Assembly (NCBI GenBank): GCA_945865375.1 | Contig: CAMBEJ010000018.1 | Coordinates: forward strand, 1 to 54,851 | DNA from: Akkermansia muciniphila | GTDB taxonomy: Bacteria; Verrucomicrobiota; Verrucomicrobiia; Limisphaerales; F1-80-MAGS106 | Reading direction: 5' to 3' | DNA length: 54,851 nucleotides | Part shown: one piece after another, positions 26,263 through 34,253 of the stretch | How the letters are laid out: the number at the start of each line of letters is the position of its first letter | Position numbering within the stretch: position 1 is the first letter of the stretch | The notes under the pieces: generated by a model | Database searches by the model: none | Told to the model about the DNA's origin: nothing | What the model saw: the letters and a program-made list of their open reading frames with translations, nothing else | Program-made: the position numbers and the translations under genes

Positions 26263-26763
26263 ATGGGTTTCTTCAAACAAAAGCCCGACCCGATCAGCGA
26301 CAAAGCCCGACAATTGGAGGCCGAGATCGCCGCCCTCGAGGCCCAGATTAGAAGCCTGAGCGGGAAGGTTTCAAAGGGGCAACACGCCGTCAGCCCTTCC
26401 CCGGAGATCCAGCCGTTGCCCCAGGCTGCGGCCGAACCAAGAGCCGCCGAGTCGCCGGTGTTCGAAAAGGTGAACTTGCAACGGGTCACATCACAACCCG
26501 AGCACCACTCGCCCGAGCAGTTCAACGAGTTGGGGGTGCGCAAGTATGACCTTGCCGGTGCCTGGCAACGGCTGCTGCGTCAATTCCGGGGTCCGGATGC
26601 CCACAATCCCCGTTTGATAAGTTACCTTGCGTCGGGAACGATCCAGGGCCTCAGGCCGCTGCGTTATGAGAAACGGGTGGCGCGAAACCGGTTTATCGGA
26701 TTCTTCCTGTTGCTGTTGCTTATTTTGTGGGGCGTGGCTTACGTCTTCTTCAGGCATCGATGA
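26263..26763 (+). CDS. Small tail-anchored protein with short coiled coil
   Basis: A 166-aa protein. ATG 26263 gives MGFFKQKPDPISDKARQLEAEI, with a short coiled coil (residues 13-40), a Pro/Ala-rich linker, a helical domain (KYDLAGAWQRLLRQFRG) and a C-terminal transmembrane helix (FIGFFLLLLLILWGVAYVFF). No family was recognised. It follows the other tail-anchored coiled-coil gene on the same strand and precedes mnmD by 27 bp. An upstream in-frame extension overlapping the previous gene is a shadow. Confidence 0.75.
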   Translation: MGFFKQKPDPISDKARQLEAEIAALEAQIRSLSGKVSKGQHAVSPSPEIQPLPQAAAEPRAAESPVFEKVNLQRVTSQPEHHSPEQFNELGVRKYDLAGAWQRLLRQFRGPDAHNPRLISYLASGTIQGLRPLRYEKRVARNRFIGFFLLLLLILWGVAYVFFRHR

Positions 26764-26790
26764 GCATTTCAATCAAATCCCCCAAGAGCG

Positions 26791-27738
26791 GTGAACCTAA
26801 CCTCTGAGTTTTCCATTGATGGCCGGGATGGTGACGCTCTCGTTGGAGGCACTCCGGAAGAGCTGTCGCCATACCGGCTTGTGCGACTGGCCAACGGTGC
26901 GTATAGCATTCATTCATCATTTGAGCGCGAGACGTTCCATCCTGTCATCGGGCCCGCCGCCGAAGCGGAGGCTCTCTACATAGGCCAAACCGGGGTTCGC
27001 GAGCGACTGGCACGAATCGCAACCGGCGAGGAATTCGTGGTGTGGGATGTGGGTTTGGGAGCGGCGGCCAACGTGCTGACCCTGCTGAGGACAACAGCCC
27101 AAACACCCTCTCGGTTGTGCGTGCTGAGCTTCGATAAAACCACGAAACCCGCATGGTTCGCATTGCGGCATCAGCATGAGCTGGGGTATTTGCAAGGCTA
27201 CGCGGACCTCCTCGAGCGGATCCTCCGCACCGAGAACGACGGTGCAGGCGGTTCGCCAAAAGTCCTTCAGTTTGCGAACGGCGCCCAATCCCTGCGGTGG
27301 AGCCTGCGAGTCGCCGATTTCCCGGCCTTGCTGAGGTTGAAGCCCAAAATGGAACCGCCACATCTCATTCTTTTCGACGCGTTTTCACCAGCCAAGAACC
27401 CCGACATGTGGACCCTGGCGCTCTTTCAGAACCTGCGCGCGTTCCTCGCCGACTCCCGCCCCTGTTTGATGCCAACCTACTCGCGCAGCACCATGTTTCG
27501 GGTAACCCTGTTGCTGGCCGGTTTTTTTGTCGGAAAGGGGCAGGCCACAGGAGAAAAGGAGGAGACCACAATCGCCTCGAATTGCCGGGATGAAATTCGA
27601 TTTCCACTGGACCACGCCTGGCTCCAACGCGCCGCCCGATCCACGAGCGCCGAACCTCTCCGGGAGCCGGTCTATCGCCAGGAACGGCTGGCGCCAGCAA
27701 CGTGGGAACAACTGAGCGCCCACCCCCAGTTCGCGTGA
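26791..27738 (+). CDS. mnmD: tRNA 5-methylaminomethyl-2-thiouridine methyltransferase, MnmD-type
   Basis: A 315-aa protein starting at GTG 26791. It matches the methyltransferase half of MnmC: PYRLVRLANGAYSIHSSFERE at the start, a SAM-binding VVWDVGLGAAANVL, and the diagnostic LILFDAFSPAKNPDMWTLALF, with the late block LAGFFVGKGQATGEKEETTIA. The FAD-dependent MnmC oxidoreductase domain is absent, so it is a stand-alone MnmD that completes mnm5s2U34 in tRNA. Its stop overlaps the GTG start of the dus gene, placing two tRNA-modification enzymes in one operon. Confidence 0.88.
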   Translation: MNLTSEFSIDGRDGDALVGGTPEELSPYRLVRLANGAYSIHSSFERETFHPVIGPAAEAEALYIGQTGVRERLARIATGEEFVVWDVGLGAAANVLTLLRTTAQTPSRLCVLSFDKTTKPAWFALRHQHELGYLQGYADLLERILRTENDGAGGSPKVLQFANGAQSLRWSLRVADFPALLRLKPKMEPPHLILFDAFSPAKNPDMWTLALFQNLRAFLADSRPCLMPTYSRSTMFRVTLLLAGFFVGKGQATGEKEETTIASNCRDEIRFPLDHAWLQRAARSTSAEPLREPVYRQERLAPATWEQLSAHPQFA

Positions 27739-28844
27739 ACGCCACCCCCCAAAACGATTATGCCCCCGGGAGTTTTCGCGAGGCTCTCCTCGCAGTTGAC
27801 CGCCCGATCCTCGCGCTGGCACCCATGCAAGATGTCACCGATCTGCCGTTTTGGAGGTTGATGTCCCGATACGGCGGCCCCGACGTGTATTACACCGAGT
27901 ATTTCAGAGTGCATCCGACATCGAACCTGGAGCGGGACATACTCGAATCCGTGACCCGCAACCCAACCGGAAAACCGGTCATCGCCCAGATGATTGGCAA
28001 CGATGTTCCGAGCCTGGTCCGCACCGCCAAAGAGCTGCAACGATACCCCGTGGCCGCGATTGATCTCAACCTGGGGTGTCCCGCGCCCATCGTGTATCGC
28101 AAGTGCGCCGGAGGCGGCTTGCTTCGAGATCCACGGCACGTGGACACGATCCTCGGAGCGTTGCGTCAGGCGATTGAAATTCCCTTCACGGTCAAGACGC
28201 GGATCGGGTTTGAAACTCCCGACGTCTTCGATGAAATTTTGCGCCTCTTCGAAAAGCATCGACCTGACTTGGTCACGGTTCACGCGCGCACCGTTCAACA
28301 GATGTATCGAAGCCCGGTGCGTTACGACCTGATTGAGCACGCTGTGAAGAACCTGACCCTGCCGGTGCTGGCGAACGGCGATGTGGATTCCGCGACCAAG
28401 GCCGTCAAAGTTCTTCGTGACACGGGCGCCCGCGGTCTGATGGTGGGCCGGGGCGCGATCCGGAACCCATGGATCTTTGAACAAACACGGATGGCCTTCC
28501 TGGGCGAAACGCCCCGGTTGCCGACGGGACGAGAGGTTTCGCGTTACATCACGGAGCTTTATCACGAGGTCAAACCGCCGAATGTGCGCGAATCCGCGCT
28601 GGTGCAAAAGATGAAAAAATACATGAACTACCTGGGTCTTGGGGTTGACCCCGGCGGCCAATTTCTTCACGAGATCCGACGGGCATCCAGCGAAACGGGT
28701 TTCTTTGCCATCTGCGACAAATTCTTGAGCCACGACGAACCGATGCCGTTGGAGCCGTTCAAAACCTTGATCGATCCAGGCGGCTTGGGTTCCTCACACT
28801 CCCGAGCCATCCTGAACACGGATGAGGTTGAATGCGCATGCTGA
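27735..28844 (+). CDS. dus: tRNA-dihydrouridine synthase
   Basis: A 369-aa FMN-dependent Dus enzyme, reducing uridine to dihydrouridine in tRNA D-loops. Visible: LALAPMQDVTDLPFWRLM at the FMN-barrel start, KPVIAQMIGNDVPSLVRTA, AIDLNLGCPAPIVYRKCAGG, PFTVKTRIGF, VHARTVQQMY and GLMVGRGAIRNPWIF. GTG 27735 overlaps the mnmD stop and is preferred to the in-frame start at 27702. The 3' end overlaps the pseudouridine synthase gene by 13 bp, giving a tightly coupled RNA-modification operon. Subfamily (DusA/B/C) cannot be fixed by eye. Confidence 0.93.
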   Translation: MNATPQNDYAPGSFREALLAVDRPILALAPMQDVTDLPFWRLMSRYGGPDVYYTEYFRVHPTSNLERDILESVTRNPTGKPVIAQMIGNDVPSLVRTAKELQRYPVAAIDLNLGCPAPIVYRKCAGGGLLRDPRHVDTILGALRQAIEIPFTVKTRIGFETPDVFDEILRLFEKHRPDLVTVHARTVQQMYRSPVRYDLIEHAVKNLTLPVLANGDVDSATKAVKVLRDTGARGLMVGRGAIRNPWIFEQTRMAFLGETPRLPTGREVSRYITELYHEVKPPNVRESALVQKMKKYMNYLGLGVDPGGQFLHEIRRASSETGFFAICDKFLSHDEPMPLEPFKTLIDPGGLGSSHSRAILNTDEVECAC

Positions 28845-29407
28845 TAGCCTTTCACAAGCCCTTCGGCGTCCTTTCCCAGTTCACACCTGATGGCTCGCCA
28901 TGGAGAACTTTGAAAGCATTTGGCTTCCCTCCGCGAGTCTACCCAATCGGCCGTCTGGATGCGGAGTCCGAAGGGTTGCTGTTGCTCAGCGATGAGGCTG
29001 TTTGGACGGACACGCTGCTCAATCCACAAGCCGGGCACACTCGAGAATACTGGGTCCAGATCGAACGAATTCCTGACGAAATCACCCTCGACAAGCTGCG
29101 CGCGGGGTTGGTGATTCAGGGAGAGAAAACCAGACCTTGCCGAGCCCGGATCCTGAGTCCGGCGCCTGCTCTTCCACCGCGGGATCCGCCGGTGCGATTC
29201 AGAAAAAATGTGCCCGACTGCTGGATTGCCCTGGAGCTCACCCAAGGCCGCAACCGGCAGGTTCGTCGCATGACGGCATCGGTGGGCCATCCGACGATTC
29301 GTCTTTTGCGGGCGCGCATGGGGGACTTGTGGTTGTCTGACCTGGGCCTGCAACCAGGCAACTGGCTGGTCCTGACCAAAGATCAAATGACACGCCTGGG
29401 ATTATGA
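28832..29407 (+). CDS. rluE: RsuA/RluE-type pseudouridine synthase
   Basis: A 191-aa protein without an S4 domain. It has FHKPFGVLSQFTPDG, the catalytic-aspartate motif PIGRLDAESEGLLLL and ELTQGRNRQVRRMTASVGHPTIRLLRA. Length and absence of S4 fit RluE, which makes pseudouridine 2457 in 23S rRNA; a related RsuA-family target is possible. ATG 28832 is used; a second ATG at 28838 (MLIAFHKPFG) is equally plausible. It overlaps dus upstream and the sugar transferase gene downstream (ATGA at 29404-29407). Confidence 0.88.
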   Translation: MRMLIAFHKPFGVLSQFTPDGSPWRTLKAFGFPPRVYPIGRLDAESEGLLLLSDEAVWTDTLLNPQAGHTREYWVQIERIPDEITLDKLRAGLVIQGEKTRPCRARILSPAPALPPRDPPVRFRKNVPDCWIALELTQGRNRQVRRMTASVGHPTIRLLRARMGDLWLSDLGLQPGNWLVLTKDQMTRLGL

Positions 29408-30036
29408 AACGCTTATTCGACCTCTGTTTGCTGGTGGTGAGCGCGGCCATTTGGGTGCCCTCGTTAGGGTTGGTGGCGGGTCTGGTTCGTCTTAGACTCG
29501 GGAGCCCCGTTCTTTTCCGTCAGAGGCGGCCAGGACTCAACGCCAAGGTCTTTGAGGTGCTCAAGTTCCGAACCATGACGGGCGCGCGGGATCCGGAAGG
29601 CCAACTCCTGGCCGACGCGCAACGCCTCACACCCTTCGGGCGCTGGCTGAGGTCATCCTCTCTCGATGAACTGCCGGAGTTGATCAACATCTTGAAAGGG
29701 GAAATGAGCCTCGTGGGACCCCGTCCTTTGTTGGTCCAGTATTTGGACCGTTACACGCCCGAACAGGCGAGACGTCACCAAGCGCTCCCAGGTCTGACTG
29801 GGTGGGCTCAGATCAATGGGCGCAACGCCATTTCCTGGGAGCAGAAGTTCGCCCTGGATGTATGGTACGTCGATCATCAGTCGGTCTGGCTGGATTTACG
29901 CATCCTGTGGCTCACCATTTGGCGGGTGTTGCGACGGGACGGTATCAGTGCCGCCGGAGAGGCCACGATGCCTGAGTTTCTGGGCGCGGTCAGGGGGTCG
30001 GGGGTCAGGGCGCTGGGGGCAACTTCGCCCCCTTGA
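29404..30036 (+). CDS. Bacterial sugar transferase, PglC-like initiating phosphoglycosyltransferase
   Basis: A 210-aa monotopic membrane enzyme. It has one N-terminal hydrophobic segment (residues 2-28), then the hallmarks of the small PGT superfamily: PVLFRQRRPGLNAKVFEVLK with KFRTM, SSLDELPELINILKGEMSLVGPRP (catalytic Asp-Glu pair) and PGLTGWAQINGRN. It transfers a sugar-1-phosphate from a UDP-sugar to undecaprenyl phosphate, starting a surface glycan. The start overlaps the pseudouridine synthase stop. Other glycan genes (rfbA and a reductase at 34254-36154) lie 4 kb away. The 3' end overlaps the convergent HAD gene by 32 bp. Confidence 0.93.
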   Translation: MKRLFDLCLLVVSAAIWVPSLGLVAGLVRLRLGSPVLFRQRRPGLNAKVFEVLKFRTMTGARDPEGQLLADAQRLTPFGRWLRSSSLDELPELINILKGEMSLVGPRPLLVQYLDRYTPEQARRHQALPGLTGWAQINGRNAISWEQKFALDVWYVDHQSVWLDLRILWLTIWRVLRRDGISAAGEATMPEFLGAVRGSGVRALGATSPP

Positions 30037-30805
30037 CTTCCAGGAAGAACTCCAGGGCGCGGGCGACACCTTTTCCACAGGGTTGGTGGCTCACGTAACC
30101 CTGCTGGGCCGAGACCACGGTTTTCACCACCTCGATGGCGTTGGCTGGGGCCGCAAGAAAGTGCGCGTACTGGCGTCTCAGCATCGGCAAGTCGTTCAGG
30201 TGATCCCCAGCAGCGAAGACCGATTTCGCAGTCAAACCAAGGCGCTTCGTGATGTGCGCCAGCGCCGTTCCTTTGTTGAAGGCTTTGTGACTGAACCGCG
30301 CGTATACATCGTTGCGCACGACCGTCAGCATCGGAATGGACTTTGCGTAAGCCTCCAGATGAGCCACTATTTTCTCGGCATCCTCGTTTGTTCTCGCGAT
30401 AAGACATAAGGGAGAAAACGGATCATCGTAGAGGGTCGCGTCGAAATTCTGTTCGATCCAGAGGATCAACGAATCGAGGTCCGGACGAACGCGGGAAAAA
30501 ATCGCCTCATGTTCATCGTGACAGCGGTGGTTCCATTCCTCGAGAGCGACAAAGCGGGTGCCTTCGCGCTGGTAAATCTCGCGTTCGACGAGCACCAAAA
30601 AATTGGGATGAACGCGCAGCCTGGCGCGGCCAAGCGCCTCCATGAGGCTGGACATGTCGCGTCCGGTGTTGATCACCCAGCTCACGCCTAGGGCTTGCAG
30701 TCGCTCGATCTGAATCTCCAGATCCAAAGGGACAGGAGGATTCTCGAACTCCGCGAAGAGCGTGCCGTCGAAGTCCGTTGAGACTAACCGGATTGCGCTG
30801 GACAT
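30005..30805 (-). CDS. HAD-superfamily hydrolase, Cof-type
   Basis: A 266-aa haloacid-dehalogenase-like phosphatase. Motif I is VSTDFDGTLF, motif II NTGRDMSSLM, motif III Lys in HKAFNKGTALAHI, and motif IV AGDHLNDLPML, with a C2-type cap between. Cof-type HADs dephosphorylate sugar phosphates or small metabolites; the substrate is unknown. It is minus strand, with its 3' end overlapping the end of the sugar transferase gene. A plausible promoter lies just upstream (30819-30846). Confidence 0.9.
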   Translation of the reverse strand: MSSAIRLVSTDFDGTLFAEFENPPVPLDLEIQIERLQALGVSWVINTGRDMSSLMEALGRARLRVHPNFLVLVEREIYQREGTRFVALEEWNHRCHDEHEAIFSRVRPDLDSLILWIEQNFDATLYDDPFSPLCLIARTNEDAEKIVAHLEAYAKSIPMLTVVRNDVYARFSHKAFNKGTALAHITKRLGLTAKSVFAAGDHLNDLPMLRRQYAHFLAAPANAIEVVKTVVSAQQGYVSHQPCGKGVARALEFFLEVKGAKLPPAP

Positions 30806-30818
30806 GAGTGCTGCTTGC

Positions 30819-30846
30819 AGAATCCTGGGATATCCTCCATTGTCAA
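30819..30846 (-). promoter_or_regulatory. Possible promoter for the HAD gene
   Basis: Read on the minus strand, TTGACA (30846-30841) is followed after 16 bp by GATTCT (30824-30819), 14 bp before the ATG. The -35 is perfect; the -10 is weak. Confidence 0.35.
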
Positions 30847-30886
30847 CCAGAACCGTCCGGGATAAGCGGATTGGTGATCATTCAGA

Positions 30887-31369
30887 ATGCGGGACATCCA
30901 AGAACAATACGACGATGCCATGTTCGATTTCAGCCGTGGGGACTACCCTGGGGCGATCGAAAAATTCAGGGCGATCCTGAAATTGGACCCCTGCTGTTTC
31001 GATGCTCAGCTCGCGTTGGGCATGGCCTATTATAGGCTGGAGGATTATGCGACAGCCATCGTCGAGGGGAAGAAGGCGGAGCAACTGCGTCCAACGGAAC
31101 AGTTGGTCCACACGAACCTTTCCTTATTTCACATGAAACTCGGGGACAAGACCACCGCCGAACATCACGGGTTGCAGGCGCGTATCGCCTCCTGGCGCGG
31201 CAACATGACAGCGCCCTCCGCCGAGCACCATCCCGATCCCGATCTCGCTGTGAACACGTCCCAAGCCGCGCCCATGAAGTTGCCCGAGAAGTTTCCAGAT
31301 ATGCCTTGGAAAAAAAGAGCCACGCCTGGGGATCAACCGAGTTCACATCCCGTCAACCCCGCCCTGTAG
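30887..31369 (+). CDS. Small TPR protein
   Basis: A 160-aa protein with about two to three tetratricopeptide repeats (residues about 5-105: YDDAMFDFSRGDYPGAIEKF, DAQLALGMAYYRLEDYATAI, VHTNLSLFHMKLGDKTTAEH) and a Pro-rich tail ending with PWKKRATPGDQPSSHP. TPRs mediate protein contacts; the partner is unknown. It lies divergent from the HAD gene and 22 bp upstream of the Rieske gene, so the small genes 30887-31998 are probably co-transcribed. Confidence 0.85.
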   Translation: MRDIQEQYDDAMFDFSRGDYPGAIEKFRAILKLDPCCFDAQLALGMAYYRLEDYATAIVEGKKAEQLRPTEQLVHTNLSLFHMKLGDKTTAEHHGLQARIASWRGNMTAPSAEHHPDPDLAVNTSQAAPMKLPEKFPDMPWKKRATPGDQPSSHPVNPAL

Positions 31370-31391
31370 AGGAGCTCACCGCCCCCACTTC

Positions 31392-31712
31392 ATGGCCCAC
31401 GATGCCCCTCAGAAATTCCACCCTGCCGCCAGCGCGGGCAGCCTCGCCCCCGGCGAGGGGAGGTCGGTGGACATCGGCGGGCGCCGGTTTGCCCTCTTCA
31501 ACCTCCTGGGGCAGTTCCACGCCATGGATGACTCTTGCCCGCACCGCCAGGCACCCTTGGGCGCCGGATTCATCGAAGACACCCGGGTCTATTGCCCGAT
31601 GCATGGATGGTGCTTCGAGATCACGACCGGCGCGTGCGTTTCCAACCCCGAACGCCCAGTCCGAACCTACCCCGTGCGTGTGGAAAATGGGGAGATTGAG
31701 ATCTACTTTTAA
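31392..31712 (+). CDS. Rieske 2Fe-2S protein, NirD-like
   Basis: A 106-aa soluble Rieske domain with the two cluster-binding boxes CPHRQAPLG and CPMHGWCF (CxH and CxxH). The single-domain size and lack of a signal or membrane anchor fit the NirD-type/ferredoxin subunit of dioxygenases or nitrite reductase. No large oxygenase or nirB gene is adjacent, so the redox partner is unknown. ATG 31392 is used; a longer overlapping frame in this place has no recognisable content. Confidence 0.92.
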   Translation: MAHDAPQKFHPAASAGSLAPGEGRSVDIGGRRFALFNLLGQFHAMDDSCPHRQAPLGAGFIEDTRVYCPMHGWCFEITTGACVSNPERPVRTYPVRVENGEIEIYF

Positions 31713-31716
31713 AATC

Positions 31717-31998
31717 ATGAAATCCGCCTACGAACTTGCGATGGAACGTCTCAGTAAGACCGGTCCCACCGTCAAACTGACCGCCGAACAAAAGAAAACC
31801 ATTTCTGAGATAGACTCGGTCTTTTCCGCGCGGATCGCCGAGCGTGAAATTTTTCTAAAGGCCGAAATCGACAAGTCGGCCATGAAACGCGACTTCGAGG
31901 CCGTGGACCAACTCCAACGACAGTTGGTGAGCGAGCGGAAAAAGCTTCTGGTGGAGAAGGAGGAGAAGAAGGACGAGGCGCGACAGGCACGCAAATGA
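31717..31998 (+). CDS. Small charged coiled-coil protein
   Basis: A 93-aa protein starting at ATG 31717 (MKSAYELAMERLSKTGP). It is almost entirely helical and charged, with a UvrB/UvrC-motif-like centre (AMKRDFEAVDQLQRQLVSER) and a Lys/Glu-rich end. No characterised family was recognised. It begins 4 bp after the Rieske stop, so it is likely co-translated. The tight spacing and clean composition support a real gene. Confidence 0.8.
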   Translation: MKSAYELAMERLSKTGPTVKLTAEQKKTISEIDSVFSARIAEREIFLKAEIDKSAMKRDFEAVDQLQRQLVSERKKLLVEKEEKKDEARQARK

Positions 31999-32007
31999 GG
32001 CGGCTAT

Positions 32008-32565
32008 TCAGCCCCTCCGATGCAGCTCAAAATAGTAGAGCGCGGTGACCACCAGGGCATGACGGATGGCTCCCTGCGCCACGAGATTCGGGATCTCCTC
32101 AAGATCCAGCAACCGGAGGCTGATGTCTTCGCCTTCATCGAGCTCTGTCGGGTGTTTGAGTTCACAATCCTCGACCAGCAGTGTGAAACATTGGTTGCTC
32201 ATGATCGCCGGGTTTGGCGAGATGCTTCCGATCAATCGTGCGCCACGGCCCTCGTAGCCGGTCTCCTCGCGTAATTCCCGCACTCCCGCCTCGACGGGCG
32301 AGGCGTCTTCAGAATCAATCACGCCCCCAGGGATCTCCAAGTCCACCGTGTCAGTGCCGTGGCGGAATTGCTGCACCATCACAAGACGATGATCCGTCGT
32401 GACCGCCACCACGTTCACCCAGTTGGGGCAGTCGATGACAAAAAAATCATGCTCCCGGCCTGTGCGTGGCGAAGTCTTGATGTCGTTTCGAATGGTGAAA
32501 ATGCGATAATCCGCAAGCAGCTTGGTCGTCTGCCGCAGCCATGGACGGATGAGATGAGAAGACAT
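32008..32565 (-). CDS. NUDIX hydrolase, ADP-ribose pyrophosphatase-like
   Basis: A 185-aa protein with a good Nudix box: GGVIDSEDASPVEAGVREL continuing into REETGYEG. The preceding VMVQQFRHGTDTVDLEIPGG resembles ADP-ribose/nucleoside-diphosphate-sugar pyrophosphatases, which hydrolyse NDP-linked substrates with Mg2+. It is convergent with the small coiled-coil gene (10-bp gap) and lies downstream of the cyclophilin gene on the same strand (34-bp gap). Confidence 0.92.
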   Translation of the reverse strand: MSSHLIRPWLRQTTKLLADYRIFTIRNDIKTSPRTGREHDFFVIDCPNWVNVVAVTTDHRLVMVQQFRHGTDTVDLEIPGGVIDSEDASPVEAGVRELREETGYEGRGARLIGSISPNPAIMSNQCFTLLVEDCELKHPTELDEGEDISLRLLDLEEIPNLVAQGAIRHALVVTALYYFELHRRG

Positions 32566-32599
32566 CGGGAGCCAGATTGATCAGATTCCGATCCCAGGA

Positions 32600-33202
32600 T
32601 CATGGGATCGAATCTGCGGCAACAATTTTCACGCTTTCGACCTCCACCCGGACATCGGGCTTGCTGTTTTCGCCACCCTTAGTCGGGATGACAGGGGTCT
32701 CGCCGATCTTCAAGAGCACATCCTCTCCTTTGATGAGGTTTCCGAAAGCCGTGGATTTGTTGTCCAAATAGGAGGCTCCACCAAGGCATATAAAAAACTG
32801 CGAGCCGGCGGAGTTGGGACGGCCCATATTAGCCATCGATAGAACACCCCGAACATGTTTCCCGGGGTTGAACTCATCCTTCAGGGTGTAGCCGGGGCCT
32901 CCTTCACCGAAACGATCCTCGCTCGCCACGTCCTTTGTCAAAGGGTCGCCGCCTTGAATCATGAACCCTTTGACAATTCGATGGAATGCCGTGCCGTCAA
33001 AGAAGCCTTGCCCGGATAATTTCTTGAAGTTCTGGACCGTTTTGGGGGCTACTTCAGGCCATAATTCCGCCACCATTTCGCCGATGGCGGTTTTGAACAC
33101 CACCACTTCTTTCACTGGAACTTGGGGCTCCCTTCCGGCGACCGACTCTGGTGTTGCTTGGGTTTCTTCTTTGGATCTCATCAAACTCAGGGTGCTCTTC
33201 AT
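32600..33202 (-). CDS. Cyclophilin-type peptidyl-prolyl cis-trans isomerase
   Basis: A 200-aa cytoplasmic PPIase. The cyclophilin core has VAPKTVQNFKKLSGQGFFDG, FHRIVKGFMIQGGDP, GVLSMANMGRPNSAGSQFFI and AFGNLIKGEDVL; the catalytic Arg of FHR and the QFFI block are present. About 30 polar residues precede the domain with no signal peptide. It catalyses proline isomerisation during protein folding. It is minus strand, upstream of the NUDIX gene. Confidence 0.94.
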   Translation of the reverse strand: MKSTLSLMRSKEETQATPESVAGREPQVPVKEVVVFKTAIGEMVAELWPEVAPKTVQNFKKLSGQGFFDGTAFHRIVKGFMIQGGDPLTKDVASEDRFGEGGPGYTLKDEFNPGKHVRGVLSMANMGRPNSAGSQFFICLGGASYLDNKSTAFGNLIKGEDVLLKIGETPVIPTKGGENSKPDVRVEVESVKIVAADSIP

Positions 33203-33312
33203 GATGACAATAGTCGTCTCTCGGGGTCAATGATTTGCAAGAAGCTCCCCGCTTGTCACGCGCGGAGTTGCGGCGCTGAATCCAAGGTGCCGGGTCAGGG
33301 GTTCTGAGCCTA

Positions 33313-33351
33313 CAAAAGCAAACAGCCTGGAGATTGAATTCCGGGCTGTTT
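33313..33351 (-). terminator. Possible terminator after the DUF5069 gene
   Basis: On the minus strand AAACAGCC (33351-33344) pairs with GGCTGTTT (33327-33320) across a 16-nt loop, followed by CTTTTG. The stem is 8 bp and the T-run is short, so this is a weak intrinsic terminator candidate 53 bp beyond the stop codon. Confidence 0.4.
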
Positions 33352-33403
33352 TCGAAGGGCCCACGCCTCCAACCGCTGGCGGCCGCAAGCCTGGGCGATT
33401 GGA

Positions 33404-33847
33404 TCACTTGAGCTCGGCCGTCCAGAACTCAAACCAATCGTCGAGGTTGTTCAGATTGACCGCGTCTTTGCAGGCCTTTCCGTCGTCGGGAATCCCATTC
33501 GCAGTGAGGATGCCCTGGCGGGTCGCGTCGGTGTGATTGTAGCCACGGATCGACGAGTTGAGGCCTTCCACAGTGGCGGCATCCAATTTCACACCCGGTT
33601 GGGCGGCCACCCAGGTCTCGAACTGAGGATAGCTGGGGCGGTTGCTCGCGATGTACGCCAGCGTGCTGTCGCGGCACAATCCCAGCGCGGTGAGCACCAT
33701 TTGATCGTAGCCTTGACCGCAGCCTGGATAACCAACGGCGAGCTTGCTGCGGGCTTCGAGAGACGCTTTTTGCCAAAGACGGGGCAGATGCAGCACGCCG
33801 AGAGGGCCTGCAACACCAGAACTAATCAGAGGGACAACAGAACTCAT
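33404..33847 (-). CDS. DUF5069-family protein
   Basis: A 147-aa protein resembling the DUF5069 family: it opens with VAGPLGVLHLPRLWQKASLEA and contains YPGCGQGYDQMVLTALGL, SYPQFETWVAAQPG and DDWFEFWTAEL. The family has no known function. Length and motif order look complete. It is divergent from rfbA across a repeat-bearing 406-bp region. Confidence 0.82.
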   Translation of the reverse strand: MSSVVPLISSGVAGPLGVLHLPRLWQKASLEARSKLAVGYPGCGQGYDQMVLTALGLCRDSTLAYIASNRPSYPQFETWVAAQPGVKLDAATVEGLNSSIRGYNHTDATRQGILTANGIPDDGKACKDAVNLNNLDDWFEFWTAELK

Positions 33848-34253
33848 AGACTTTCCTTTTTCCGGTTAAGGGTTGATTGAAGACCCATGTTAGAGAAAAG
33901 CGAGTGTAGCGGTCAAATCGTTTCTCAAAAATGAACCTCCTCGGTGCGCATCTCCGATTTTTCCAGATCTTCCCGTAATCGTAATCGTAATCGTAATCGT
34001 AATCCTATCCCGGGTTTCCCTCGTGCAACCCGTAATCCGAGTTGGCTTTAATCAAGCCGATCGGCTTTTGTGGTCGAATCGGCGGTTCATTGAATTACGA
34101 TTACGATTACGATTACGAGGCGGAAACGCGACCACGAAAAATCTGTGATGCACCGCAGTGAGGCGCCTCTTCCGAGTTTTCCTGCTTCCCTCCAGCGTCC
34201 CTTTCGCGCACCCTCTGGTTTTGGAAATTGTTCGAGCCCTTTGTGGAATGTAT
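33848..34253. other. Divergent intergenic region with GTAATC inverted element
   Basis: This 406-bp gap between the DUF5069 and rfbA genes holds the hexamer element at 33975-34118 and, inside it, a perfect 14-bp palindrome AAGCCGATCGGCTT (34054-34067). An in-frame extension of rfbA back to 34158 exists but does not resemble the family. No additional gene is seen. Confidence 0.5.
33975..34118. repeat. Inverted element with GTAATC hexamer arms, copy A
   Basis: Five tandem GTAATC units (33975-34004) face three perfect and one degenerate reverse-complement units, GATTAC (34093-34116), about 88 bp away. The arms could pair into a stem of about 24 bp. A sister element lies at 37772-37843. This is not a CRISPR array: there are no spacers between units. 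Confidence 0.8.

Noticed and set aside
34054..34067. Palindrome AAGCCGATCGGCTT as a terminator
   Set aside because: The stem is only 5 bp with a 4-nt loop, there is no T-run, and no gene ends beside it in the right orientation.
33975..34118. GTAATC arrays as a possible CRISPR
   Set aside because: The 6-bp units are contiguous with no unique spacers, and no cas genes are present.
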